From: Brachybacterium sp.
GTDB lineage: Bacteria > Actinomycetota > Actinomycetes > Actinomycetales > Dermabacteraceae
Assembly (NCBI GenBank): GCA_027322375.1
Contig: DAHVRS010000093.1
Coordinates: forward strand, 1 to 10,574
Reading direction: 5' to 3'
DNA length: 10,574 bases
Shown: piece after piece, positions 1-6,374 of the stretch
Position numbering within the stretch: position 1 is the first letter of the stretch
Layout: each line of letters begins with the position of its first letter
The notes under the pieces: model-generated
Seen by the model: only the letters and a program-made list of their open reading frames with translations
What the model was told of the DNA's origin: nothing
The model's database searches: none
Program-made: the position numbers and the translations under genes

Positions 1-619
1 TGCCCAGCAGCACGGGAGCGAAGAAGGAGAAGAACAGCGCACCGAACAGGGTGCCCATCAGGTACATCGAGAGCACGCCGCGGCCGGGATCGGAGTTCAG
101 CGTGTACTTCTCGGAGATGTACGCGAGCTCGCCCTCACGGCCCAGGCCCAGCGTGGACCCGATCGCGTGGCGGCGCAGCCCCAGCATCAGCGCGACGGGC
201 AGGCCCAGCAGAACGGTGCCGAGGTTGCCGAGCTCCTGGAGCAGGAACACCCAGCCGATCGAGATGATCTCCGCCAGGCGCGGAGCGACATCGGCGCCGT
301 AGCGGGCCATGAGCGGCAGCATGATGACGATGAGGAACGCGCCGGAGAAGCCGACGTTCCGTGGGGAGTAGATCCTGCGCAGGATCCCCTTCCGCCATAC
401 CGGCACGCCCAGCAGCATCGTGAGCACGACCGCGAACACGAGCGGCAGCAGGGTGATCGTCACCTTGGGGGTGATCTGCAGGGCGCGGATGCCGATCGCC
501 TCGGCGACGACGATCGTGCCGAGCACGAGCGCGATGAGCAGCGTCATGTCCAGCAGGACGCCGCCGCGGCCCGGGGCGCGGCGGTCGGTCGGGGCAGCGG
601 TGGTGTGCGGAGTGGTCAT
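1..619 (-). CDS. DUF3100-type integral membrane protein, 3' end missing
   Basis: The first 206 residues are visible and the gene leaves the window at the left edge. Hydrophobic segments lie near residues 24-43, 52-72, 90-105, 118-147 and 184-206, so this is a multi-pass inner-membrane protein. The segment Y167-ISEKYTLNSDPGRGV followed by a hydrophobic helix, and the loop around residues 84-92 (YSPRNVGF), resemble the uncharacterised DUF3100 family; this is recognised from memory. The ATG at 619-617 shares its A with the stop codon of the upstream M20 hydrolase (TGATG), so the two are translationally coupled. A role as exporter or importer of the hydrolase's substrate or product is inferred from this coupling only; no transport activity can be read from the sequence. 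The first 20 residues are Pro/Thr/Arg-rich and probably cytoplasmic. Confidence 0.75.
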   Translation of the reverse strand, partial: MTTPHTTAAPTDRRAPGRGGVLLDMTLLIALVLGTIVVAEAIGIRALQITPKVTITLLPLVFAVVLTMLLGVPVWRKGILRRIYSPRNVGFSGAFLIVIMLPLMARYGADVAPRLAEIISIGWVFLLQELGNLGTVLLGLPVALMLGLRRHAIGSTLGLGREGELAYISEKYTLNSDPGRGVLSMYLMGTLFGALFFSFFAPVLLG

Positions 620-1947
620 CACTTGTCCTGGGTCGGGGAGGAGGGGAGAGAGACGCCGGCGGGCAGCGGCGCGATGCGGGCGATCGCGCGGACGTAGTCC
701 TCGTAGGAGCGCCGCGGGAGCGGATCGGGGAGGTGGCGGCCCATGCGCTGCAGGGCGCGGGTGAGCAGGCGCGGCACGGCGATCAGCACGTGCTCGGGGT
801 CGACCATGCGGAAGTCCCGGCCGTGGATGACACCGTCGAAACCGCCGTAGGAGAGCTGCACGGTGGGCATGAGGAAGGACAGGTCGCCGGCGTCGCCCGC
901 GGCGGCGATCGCGCCGCGGTCCTCGATGAGGCGGGTGATCGTCTCGTCCTGCTCGAACGCCTCGCGGAATGCGCCGTTCAGGGCGCGGTCCTGCACGAAG
1001 GGGAGGTAACCCATCTCGGTGGTGATGTGGGCGGTGCCGCCGAGCGCGGCGGCGCAGCCATGCGCGGCCCGGTCCACGCGCTCGGCGACCTCGCCGAGGT
1101 AGTCCAGGTCGATCGAGCGCACGTCGGTGCCCACCCGCACGCGATGGGGGATCACGTTGGTGGTCATCTCGGTCTCGGGGATGACGGGGTTCATCCGCAC
1201 CAGCACGTCCTCGCGCAGCTGCTGACGGGAAAGGCCCAGCGCGGTGGTGAACAGGGTCGCCATCGCGTACGCGTTCGTGCCGCTGAAGGGGTCGAGCCCG
1301 GCGTGGGAGGCGGTGCCCTCGAACTCGACGGTCTTGTAGAGGAAGCCGGCCAGGTCGCAGTCCACCTCGATCGTCGGCTCCTCCTGGAGGCCGCCGATCG
1401 CATGCAGGCACACGGCTGCGTCCACGGCGTCGAAGACGCCCAGCATCATCGCCTCCGGCTTCCCGCCGAACCACGTGATCTCGCCCTGCTCCCGCAGCGC
1501 GGCGCGGCCGGCGAGGTCCACGAACTCCTCCGCCGGGACGAACACGAAGGTCAGGTCCACGTCCGCCTCGCGCCAGGTGCCGGTGGCGACCAGGTGCGCG
1601 AGGGCCGCGAGCGCGATCCCCACCTGGGTGTGGTGGCCGCAGGCGTGGACCGCGCCGGTGGCGGGGTCGGCGTCCGGGTGGGCCGGGGAGATGACGGCGT
1701 CGAGCTCGGCGACCACCGCGATGCGGCGCCGCGCTGGGCCCGCCGGCGTGACCGGCGGCAGGGTGATGGCCCGTCCCGTGGTCGAGAAGGATTCGATGGT
1801 GAGCCCGTCCACGCGTCCCGCGACGTGGTCGGCGAGGAAGCGGTCGATGAGCTCAGCGGCGCGGTGCTCGCCGTAGCCGAGCTCGGGGTGCTCCCACAGC
1901 TCGGTGACGAGGGCGAGGACCTCGGGGTAGAGACGCTCGAAGGTCAT
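619..1947 (-). CDS. M20-family metallo-amidohydrolase (N-acyl amino acid or peptide hydrolase)
   Basis: A 442-residue zinc hydrolase expected to cleave an N-acyl amide bond in the cytoplasm, normal length for M20 amidohydrolases. Visible family marks are HPELGYGE (20-27), AELDAV (90-95), HACGHHTQ (101-108), the catalytic pair in PAEE (138-141), LHAIGG (181-186), the lid/dimerisation-domain motif GTASHAG (211-217) and a late histidine in GVIHG (H375). The usual CGHD or CGHN reads CGHH here. An in-frame start 26 codons further upstream (2025) is rejected because its extension is Arg/Cys/Pro-rich, while AGGAG sits 10 nt before the chosen ATG. The gene lies downstream of the YheO-type regulator after a 139-nt gap and is coupled to the DUF3100 protein by a 1-nt overlap. 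Substrate is unknown; AbgB- or PM20D2-like cleavage is possible. Confidence 0.9.
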   Translation of the reverse strand: MTFERLYPEVLALVTELWEHPELGYGEHRAAELIDRFLADHVAGRVDGLTIESFSTTGRAITLPPVTPAGPARRRIAVVAELDAVISPAHPDADPATGAVHACGHHTQVGIALAALAHLVATGTWREADVDLTFVFVPAEEFVDLAGRAALREQGEITWFGGKPEAMMLGVFDAVDAAVCLHAIGGLQEEPTIEVDCDLAGFLYKTVEFEGTASHAGLDPFSGTNAYAMATLFTTALGLSRQQLREDVLVRMNPVIPETEMTTNVIPHRVRVGTDVRSIDLDYLGEVAERVDRAAHGCAAALGGTAHITTEMGYLPFVQDRALNGAFREAFEQDETITRLIEDRGAIAAAGDAGDLSFLMPTVQLSYGGFDGVIHGRDFRMVDPEHVLIAVPRLLTRALQRMGRHLPDPLPRRSYEDYVRAIARIAPLPAGVSLPSSPTQDK

Positions 1948-1957
1948 GACGGAACAG

Positions 1958-1962
1958 CTCCT
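1958..1962 (-). promoter_or_regulatory. Shine-Dalgarno AGGAG fixing the M20 hydrolase start
   Basis: On the minus strand AGGAG is followed by 10 nt and then ATG at 1947-1945. It supports this internal methionine over the upstream in-frame candidate at 2025, whose extension has no hydrolase-like sequence. Confidence 0.7.
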
Positions 1963-1998
1963 GGGGTCGCGGACGGGCCGACCGCAGGACCTCGCTGT

Positions 1999-2014
1999 GC
2001 GGGACCAGTCCCGC
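1999..2014. repeat. Perfect 16-bp palindrome in the regulator-M20 gap (operator or hairpin)
   Basis: GCGGGAC, CA, GTCCCGC is an exact inverted repeat with 7-bp arms. It sits 52 nt upstream of the M20 start and 73 nt after the regulator stop. As RNA it could fold with a 6-bp stem and 4-nt loop, extended by GTGC (1997-2000) pairing with GCAC (2017-2020) across a 4-nt bulge. No T-run follows on the minus strand, so an intrinsic terminator is unlikely. An operator for the local regulator or an RNA leader element is possible. The rest of the 1948-2086 gap shows only the Shine-Dalgarno site; I could not resolve a promoter there. Confidence 0.45.
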
Positions 2015-2086
2015 GGGCACGGCAACCCTACGCAGGGCGTGTCGTGTCCGCCCTCAGATGCCGCGAGATGCCACCAGCGGTGGGCC

Positions 2087-2788
2087 CTACCCCCGCCGCA
2101 CCTCGTCCAGATACCCGTAGGTCGTCACGCGCGAGACGCCGAGGCGGGCGGAGACCTTCTCCGCGGCGCGCTTGATGTGGAAGGCGCCGCGGTCCTCGAG
2201 CAGGCGGAGCACCTCGATGCGGTCCGCCTTGGTCATCGCGGCGGGCGGCTTCCCGGTCGCGGTGATCGCTTCGCTGATCATGTCCTCCAGCACGCTCGTG
2301 ACGTCCGGTGCGACGAGCTCATGCGGCGGCTCCGCCCCGCTGGCCCCCGTTGCTTCCGGGCCGAGCGCCGCGAGCGCCGTCATGACGTCCTGGAGCGGGG
2401 AGAGGTCGCGGTTGATGCACAGCGCGGCGATGACCTTGCCGTCGTGGTCGCGGTAGTAGACCGAGGAGCTGATGAGCTCGCGCCCGTCGGCAGTGCGCCC
2501 GCGATAGCCGAAGGCATCGTGGTCCTTCGTCGGGTCGCGCAGCACCTCGACGCCGAGGTTCGTGGACGGCCCGCCCACGCTGCGGCCGCTGACGTGGCCG
2601 TTGAGGATCACGCGCACGGAGTGGTCGAGGTCGCCGGTGCTGAGGTCGTGCAGGACCACCTCGCAGTGCTGTCCGCCCACGGCGGCGATCGCCTCCATGA
2701 GCGGGGCGAGGGTCGCCTCGGCCTCGGCGATGTCCGCGAAGCGGACGCGCCCGTCGGCCGGGGGAGTCGGTGCAGGGGTCTCGGGCAC
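2087..2788 (-). CDS. YheO/DauR-type transcriptional regulator (PAS-like domain + HTH)
   Basis: A 233-residue cytoplasmic DNA-binding protein. Residues about 24-135 match the YheO PAS-like domain: EVVLHDLS (43-50), NGHVSGR (63-69), a GYRGRT loop (94-99), the strand SSSVYYRD (107-114) and CINRDL (124-129). Residues about 185-231 form the C-terminal helix-turn-helix, with a GAFHIKRAAEKVS segment and LGVSRVTTYGYL recognition region typical of YheO-like proteins. Known members include the D-arginine utilisation repressor DauR, so a D-amino-acid-like effector fits the D-specific enzymes across the gap. Translation starts at GTG 2788-2786, supported by a near-perfect AAGGAGG. It diverges from the transporter operon and reads in the same direction as the M20 gene, so it could control both arms and itself. 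Repressor versus activator cannot be told from sequence. Confidence 0.9.
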   Translation of the reverse strand: MPETPAPTPPADGRVRFADIAEAEATLAPLMEAIAAVGGQHCEVVLHDLSTGDLDHSVRVILNGHVSGRSVGGPSTNLGVEVLRDPTKDHDAFGYRGRTADGRELISSSVYYRDHDGKVIAALCINRDLSPLQDVMTALAALGPEATGASGAEPPHELVAPDVTSVLEDMISEAITATGKPPAAMTKADRIEVLRLLEDRGAFHIKRAAEKVSARLGVSRVTTYGYLDEVRRG

Positions 2789-2792
2789 GGGC

Positions 2793-2799
2793 CCTCCTT
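2793..2799 (-). promoter_or_regulatory. Strong Shine-Dalgarno AAGGAGG for the regulator, fixing a GTG start
   Basis: On the minus strand AAGGAGG lies 4 nt before GTG at 2788-2786. No ATG in this frame lies close enough, so GTG is taken as the start codon. Confidence 0.75.
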
Positions 2800-2843
2800 C
2801 TGAGCGTCGCCCCTATGTTCTCACCTCCACGCCCCCATTCCAC

Positions 2844-2876
2844 ACAGAAAACTAGTCAAGTCGCAATAGTTTCTGT
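2844..2876. promoter_or_regulatory. AT-rich interrupted inverted repeat in the divergent promoter region (candidate operator)
   Basis: ACAGAAAACTA (2844-2854) faces TAGTTTCTGT (2867-2876). The arms pair over 10 bp with one extra A in the left arm, separated by 12 nt. Within it ACTAGT (2851-2856) is itself palindromic. The stretch 2842-2881 is the only clearly AT-rich block in the window and lies midway between the divergent starts at 2788 and 2972. It is the best candidate for regulator binding and for both promoters. TTGACT on the minus strand (2859-2854) resembles a -35 box, but I found no convincing -10 at the right distance. Confidence 0.5.
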
Positions 2877-2881
2877 ATTGT
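2864..2881 (+). promoter_or_regulatory. Second small inverted repeat overlapping a possible -10 box (TATTGT) for the transporter operon
   Basis: CAATA (2864-2868) and TATTG (2876-2880) form an inverted repeat with a 7-nt spacer, overlapping the right arm of the larger repeat. TATTGT at 2876-2881 fits the actinobacterial TANNNT -10 pattern and would place the transcript start near 2888. No good -35 hexamer is visible 16-19 nt upstream, which would suit a regulator-dependent promoter. This is a weak call from pattern only. Confidence 0.3.
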
Positions 2882-2891
2882 TGCGCTCGGT

Positions 2892-2926
2892 GGGACGGCA
2901 GCAGGGCCGCGCAGACCCGCCGTCCC
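2892..2926. repeat. 8-bp perfect inverted repeat in the presumed leader of the transporter operon
   Basis: GGGACGGC (2892-2899) and GCCGTCCC (2919-2926) are exact reverse complements with a 19-nt spacer. The element ends 33 nt before the AGGAGG of the transporter gene. It could be a second operator overlapping the transcript start or a 5'-leader hairpin. Its right arm shares GTCCCGC (2922-2928) with the palindrome at 1999-2014. No riboswitch class is recognisable. Confidence 0.4.
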
Positions 2927-2971
2927 GCTCTCGGCACCGACGCCCGGAGCCATCCGTCCAGGAGGAACCGC

Positions 2972-4327
2972 ATGACCACCACCCAGCGCGAGGGCACCGC
3001 CGCCCCCGCCGCGCCGAAGCAGCTCGGCAGCGCGCAGAAGCGCACCATCGCCGGCGGCGCGATCGGCACGCTCATGGAGTACTTCGACTACTACCTCTAC
3101 GGCCTCGCCGCCGCGACCGTGTTCCCGCACGTGTTCTTCTCCGGCGAGTCCGCGCTCGTCGCCCAGCTCTCCTCCTTCGCGAGCTTCGCCGTCGGCTTCC
3201 TCTTCCGCCCCCTCGGCGGGCTCGTGTTCGGCGCGATCGGCGACCGGATGGGCCGCAAGGTCACCCTTCTCGTCACCGTGATCGGCATGGGCCTGTCCAC
3301 CGCCGCGATCGGCCTGATCCCCTCCGACATGGCGATCGGCGTCGCCGCACCGATCCTGCTCGTGCTGATGCGCTCCCTGCAGGGACTGTTCGTCGGCGGC
3401 GAGATGGGCGGCGCGGCGACCATGGTCGTCGAGCACGCCCCCGTGGGCCGCAAGGGCCTGTTCGGCGCCTTCCTCATCTCCGGCGCCGGCATCGCGAACG
3501 TCCTGTCCGCAGGGATGATGGCCGGGCTAGGCGCGGGCCCGGAATCGTTCTTCATGACCTGGGGCTGGCGCATCCCCTTCGTGTTCTCGCTCGTGCTCTC
3601 GATCGTCGCGATCATCCTGCGCCGCCACCTCGAGGAGTCCGAGGAGTTCCAGGAGCACGCCCGCGCCGCCGCGGCCGCCCCGGAGAAGCACCGCTCCCCG
3701 CTGATCGAGGTGTTCCGCCACCCGAAGAACACGCTCCTCGGCATCCTCATCGGCCTGCCCCAGTCGATCGCCGGCTACATCGTGCTCACCTACGGGCTCG
3801 CCTACATGGTCTCCACAGGCACCGCCGCCTCCGTCGGCTTCATCGGCACGATGATCGTGGGGCTGCTTCAGATCGTCATCGCCCCCGCCTACGGCGCCCT
3901 GTCCGACAGGATCGGCAGGCGTCGTCTCTACATCGGCGGCTGCCTCGGCTTCGCCGTGCTCGTCTGGCCCGCGTTCCTGCTCTACTCGCTGGAATCCGCG
4001 CCGATGATCTGGCTGGGCATGATCGTGGGCTTCGTGATCCCGGGCGTCGCGATGCAGGCCACGCTGTCCACGATGCTCACCGAGATGTTCGACGTCGAGC
4101 AGCGCACCACCGGCGTGAACATCGGCTACCAGCTCTCCAACACCCTCGGCGGCGGTCTCGCCCCGCTGATCGCCACTGCCCTCGTGGGCTGGGCCAGTGG
4201 CAGTATCTGGCCTGTGATCGTCTACGTCGTCGTCATCTGCCTGGTGGGCGCGATCGCGACCGCCGCCGCCTCGATCCGCCCGGACGTGGAGGGCGCGGGG
4301 CGGCTCCACGAGAGGACTGCGCACTGA
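2972..4327 (+). CDS. MHS-type major facilitator superfamily transporter
   Basis: A 451-residue inner-membrane symporter of the metabolite:H+ symporter group (ProP/ShiA/KgtP relatives), of usual length with about 12 hydrophobic segments. Marks include MEYFDYYLYG (35-44) in helix 1, FRPLGG plus the GDRMGRK loop (78-97), RSLQGLFVGGEMGGA (134-148), the WGWRIPF segment (197-203) followed by LRRHLEESEEF (216-226), and the second-half loop SDRIGRRR (311-318). The central loop near 224-245 is Ala/Glu/Lys-rich and cytoplasmic. Members usually import organic acids, osmolytes or similar anions with protons; an N-acylated amino aldonate is inferred here from the neighbours. AGGAGG (2960-2965) precedes ATG by 6 nt. 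It is the first gene of the right-hand operon, and its stop is 1 nt from the deacylase start. Confidence 0.93.
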   Translation: MTTTQREGTAAPAAPKQLGSAQKRTIAGGAIGTLMEYFDYYLYGLAAATVFPHVFFSGESALVAQLSSFASFAVGFLFRPLGGLVFGAIGDRMGRKVTLLVTVIGMGLSTAAIGLIPSDMAIGVAAPILLVLMRSLQGLFVGGEMGGAATMVVEHAPVGRKGLFGAFLISGAGIANVLSAGMMAGLGAGPESFFMTWGWRIPFVFSLVLSIVAIILRRHLEESEEFQEHARAAAAAPEKHRSPLIEVFRHPKNTLLGILIGLPQSIAGYIVLTYGLAYMVSTGTAASVGFIGTMIVGLLQIVIAPAYGALSDRIGRRRLYIGGCLGFAVLVWPAFLLYSLESAPMIWLGMIVGFVIPGVAMQATLSTMLTEMFDVEQRTTGVNIGYQLSNTLGGGLAPLIATALVGWASGSIWPVIVYVVVICLVGAIATAAASIRPDVEGAGRLHERTAH

Positions 4328-4328
4328 C

Positions 4329-5915
4329 ATGACGGACATGCTTCTCCGCGGCGGGCGGATCGTCCCCGGCGACGGCCGTGCCCCGCACCGCGCCGACGTG
4401 CTGCTCTCCGGCGGTCGCATCACCGCGATCGGTACGGACCTGCCCGTCCCCGCTGGCGCCGAGGTCCTCGACGCGAGCGGCCGGCTCGTGGTGCCCGGCT
4501 TCGTGGACGCTCACTCCCACGCCGACGCCGCGGTGTTCGACCCGGACGTGCAGCTCTCGTTGCTGCGCCAGGGCGTCACCACTGTCATCGCCGGGCAGGA
4601 CGGTGTCTCCTTCGCCCCCGGCGACGGCACCTTCGCGAGCGAGTACTTCGCCCCGATCAACGGCACGCACCCCACCTATCGCGGGCCGCGCGTCGCGGAC
4701 CTGCTCGCCACCTACGACGGGCAGCTCCCACTCCAGGTCGCCTATCTCGTGCCCGCCGGCACTGTGCGCCACGAGGTGATGGGGCGCGGGGACCAGCCCG
4801 CCACGGCCGAGGAGCGCGCCGCGATGACGCAGCTGGTCGCCGAGGGGATCGCCGACGGGGCGGTCGGGCTCTCCACCGGGCTCGACTACGTGCCCGGCCT
4901 CTTCGCCGCGGCCGACGAGATCGCTGCGCTCGCCGCCCCGCTCGCCGCACATGGCCTGCCCTATGTCACGCACATGCGCGGCGGCTACGAGCTGAACTCC
5001 CAGGTGGGGATCGAGGAGGTGGCCTCGATCGGCCGCGCCGCCGGGGTGAGGGTGCACATCTCCCACTTCCACACCCCGGCCAGCGAGGCCGCCCGCCTCA
5101 TGGCCTGGCTCGCGGGCGAGGGCATCGCAGCGACCTTCGACGCCTACCCGTACACGCGCGGCTGCTCGTTGCTCGCGATGACGATGCTGCCGCCCGCCCT
5201 GAACGCCGCGCCGGTCCAGGAGACCCTCGCTGTCCTCGCCGACCCGGCAGGCAGGCAGCGACTGCGCGAGGAGTGGTTCCCGCAGGTCGCGGTGAACCCG
5301 AGCCTCGGCCCGGACTGGCCCGAGCTGATCACGATCGCGCACACCAGCGCGCCTGAGCACGCGTTCGCGCCCGGCCTCACCCTCGCCGAGATCGCGACCC
5401 GCCAGGGCACCGACGCGGTCGATGCAGCGCTCGATCTCCTGCTCGCCGCCCGGCTCGACGTCAACGTGGTCATGGCCGTGCAGGACCAGCGGCCGCCCAG
5501 CGATCTGGGCCGGCTGTTCGCCCTGCCCGGGCATGTGGGCGGGTCCGACGGGATCTTCGTGGGCACCCACCCGCACCCCCGCGCGCGAGGCGCCTTCGCC
5601 TCGTATCTGGCCACCTATGTGCGGGGCCGCGGCGACCTGAGCTGGGCCGATGCCGTCCAGCACCTGTCCACCACGGCGTGCGACGTCTTCGCCCTCGGCG
5701 ACCGCGGCCGCCTCCGCGTAGGCGCGATCGCGGACATCGCCCTCATCGACCCGGAGACCGTTCGCGACGTCGCGACCTATGACGCCCCGCTCGCGCTCGC
5801 CGAGGGGATCGACGACGTCCTCGTCGCCGGCACCCCCGTCCTCGCGGGCGGCGCACTCACCGGCGCCCTCCCCGGCGGCGGCCTGCGCGCAGCGCCGTCG
5901 GCCGCCACCCCCTGA
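4329..5915 (+). CDS. N-acyl-D-amino-acid deacylase (D-aminoacylase-type amidohydrolase)
   Basis: A 528-residue cytoplasmic metal hydrolase of the amidohydrolase superfamily (D-aminoacylase/dihydroorotase-like), expected to release an acyl group from an N-acyl-D-amino acid. The N-terminal beta-sandwich (about 1-55) and C-terminal part (about 456-520) flank a TIM barrel. Visible metal and catalytic residues are H62 and H64 in DAHSHAD, H215 in THMR, H243/H246 in VHISHFH, and D407 in GGSDG, followed by HPHPRARG (414-421). Against Alcaligenes D-aminoacylase (H67, H69, C96, H220, D366), the Cys of the GNCG motif aligns with D91 in GQDG. Length is typical. The start is 1 nt after the transporter stop, with only a weak AGGA 12 nt upstream, so reinitiation is likely. 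The genes downstream suggest a beta-hydroxy D-amino acid such as D-glucosaminate as the product; that is inference. Confidence 0.92.
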   Translation: MTDMLLRGGRIVPGDGRAPHRADVLLSGGRITAIGTDLPVPAGAEVLDASGRLVVPGFVDAHSHADAAVFDPDVQLSLLRQGVTTVIAGQDGVSFAPGDGTFASEYFAPINGTHPTYRGPRVADLLATYDGQLPLQVAYLVPAGTVRHEVMGRGDQPATAEERAAMTQLVAEGIADGAVGLSTGLDYVPGLFAAADEIAALAAPLAAHGLPYVTHMRGGYELNSQVGIEEVASIGRAAGVRVHISHFHTPASEAARLMAWLAGEGIAATFDAYPYTRGCSLLAMTMLPPALNAAPVQETLAVLADPAGRQRLREEWFPQVAVNPSLGPDWPELITIAHTSAPEHAFAPGLTLAEIATRQGTDAVDAALDLLLAARLDVNVVMAVQDQRPPSDLGRLFALPGHVGGSDGIFVGTHPHPRARGAFASYLATYVRGRGDLSWADAVQHLSTTACDVFALGDRGRLRVGAIADIALIDPETVRDVATYDAPLALAEGIDDVLVAGTPVLAGGALTGALPGGGLRAAPSAATP

Positions 5916-5925
5916 ACCTGGCTGC

Positions 5926-5940
5926 GCGGAGCCGCTCCGC
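5926..5940. repeat. Compact GC hairpin in the 65-nt gap between deacylase and RidA genes
   Basis: GCGGAG (5926-5931), loop CCG, CTCCGC (5935-5940). It begins 11 nt after the deacylase stop, in the only sizeable gap of the operon before 9126. There is no T-run, so it is more likely an RNA-stability or processing element than a full terminator. RidA has its own strong AAGGAG (5970-5975), so translation restarts independently here. Confidence 0.4.
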
Positions 5941-5980
5941 CTGCCACCCTGGAAGCACACGACCTCCCGAAGGAGACCCC

Positions 5981-6373
5981 ATGAACGACGCCCCGATCAA
6001 GCAGGCCCTGGTCAGCGACCGCGCCCCGCAGCCCGCCGGCCCCTACAGCCAGGGCATCGTCAGCGGCGACCTGCTGTTCACGGCCGGGTTCGGCCCGCAG
6101 GACCGCGCCAACGGCAACGCGATCGCGGACACCGTCGCGGAGCAGACCCGCCAGGTGCTGCGCAACATCCAGGCCGTCCTCGCCGAGCACGGCGCGACCA
6201 TGGACCACGTCCTGAAGACCACTGTGCACCTCGCGGATCTCGCGGACTTCGAGGAGTTCAACGCCGCCTACCAGGAGTTCTTCTCCGCCCCGTACCCGGT
6301 GCGCACCACGGTCGGCTCGCAGCTGGCGAACATCCTCGTCGAGATCGACGTCATCGCGCGCGTGGCGGCCTGA
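5981..6373 (+). CDS. RidA-family (YjgF/YER057c/UK114) imine/enamine deaminase
   Basis: A 130-residue single-domain protein, the usual length for this trimeric cytosolic family. It hydrolyses reactive 2-aminoacrylate-type enamines and imines to 2-keto acids and ammonia. Landmarks are PQPAGPYSQG (17-26), FTAGFGPQD (33-41), the NIQAVLAEHGATMDHVLKTTVHLADL stretch (62-87), the catalytic Arg in PVRTTVG (R108) and the acidic residue in LVEID (E121). The loop between R108 and E121 is two residues shorter than in E. coli RidA, suggesting a Rid subgroup other than the archetype. AAGGAG lies 5 nt before ATG. Its stop is 1 nt from the kinase start. In an operon with a PLP-dependent D-amino-acid dehydratase-like enzyme, it most likely hydrolyses the imino product of that enzyme. 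Confidence 0.95.
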   Translation: MNDAPIKQALVSDRAPQPAGPYSQGIVSGDLLFTAGFGPQDRANGNAIADTVAEQTRQVLRNIQAVLAEHGATMDHVLKTTVHLADLADFEEFNAAYQEFFSAPYPVRTTVGSQLANILVEIDVIARVAA

Positions 6374-6374
6374 C

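Noticed and set aside
1999..2014. Intrinsic terminator between regulator and M20 gene
   Set aside because: The stem is short and no T-run follows it on the minus strand, so operator or leader structure is preferred.
1948..2025. N-terminal extension of the M20 hydrolase by 26 residues
   Set aside because: The extension is Arg/Cys/Pro-rich and unlike any hydrolase N-terminus, and a good Shine-Dalgarno precedes the internal ATG at 1947.
733..2175. A 480-codon plus-strand open frame opposite the M20 hydrolase
   Set aside because: It is a shadow of the hydrolase; the translation is Gly/Val/Asp/His-rich without recognisable motifs.
2772..4332. A long plus-strand frame (1.5 kb) overlapping the transporter gene
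   Set aside because: It is the +1 shadow of the transporter; its Arg/His-rich translation has no membrane segments, and the real frame has the MHS motifs and AGGAGG.
4233..5960. A 575-codon minus-strand open frame opposite the deacylase
   Set aside because: It is antisense to a gene with full metal-site motifs, and its composition is typical of GC-rich shadow frames.
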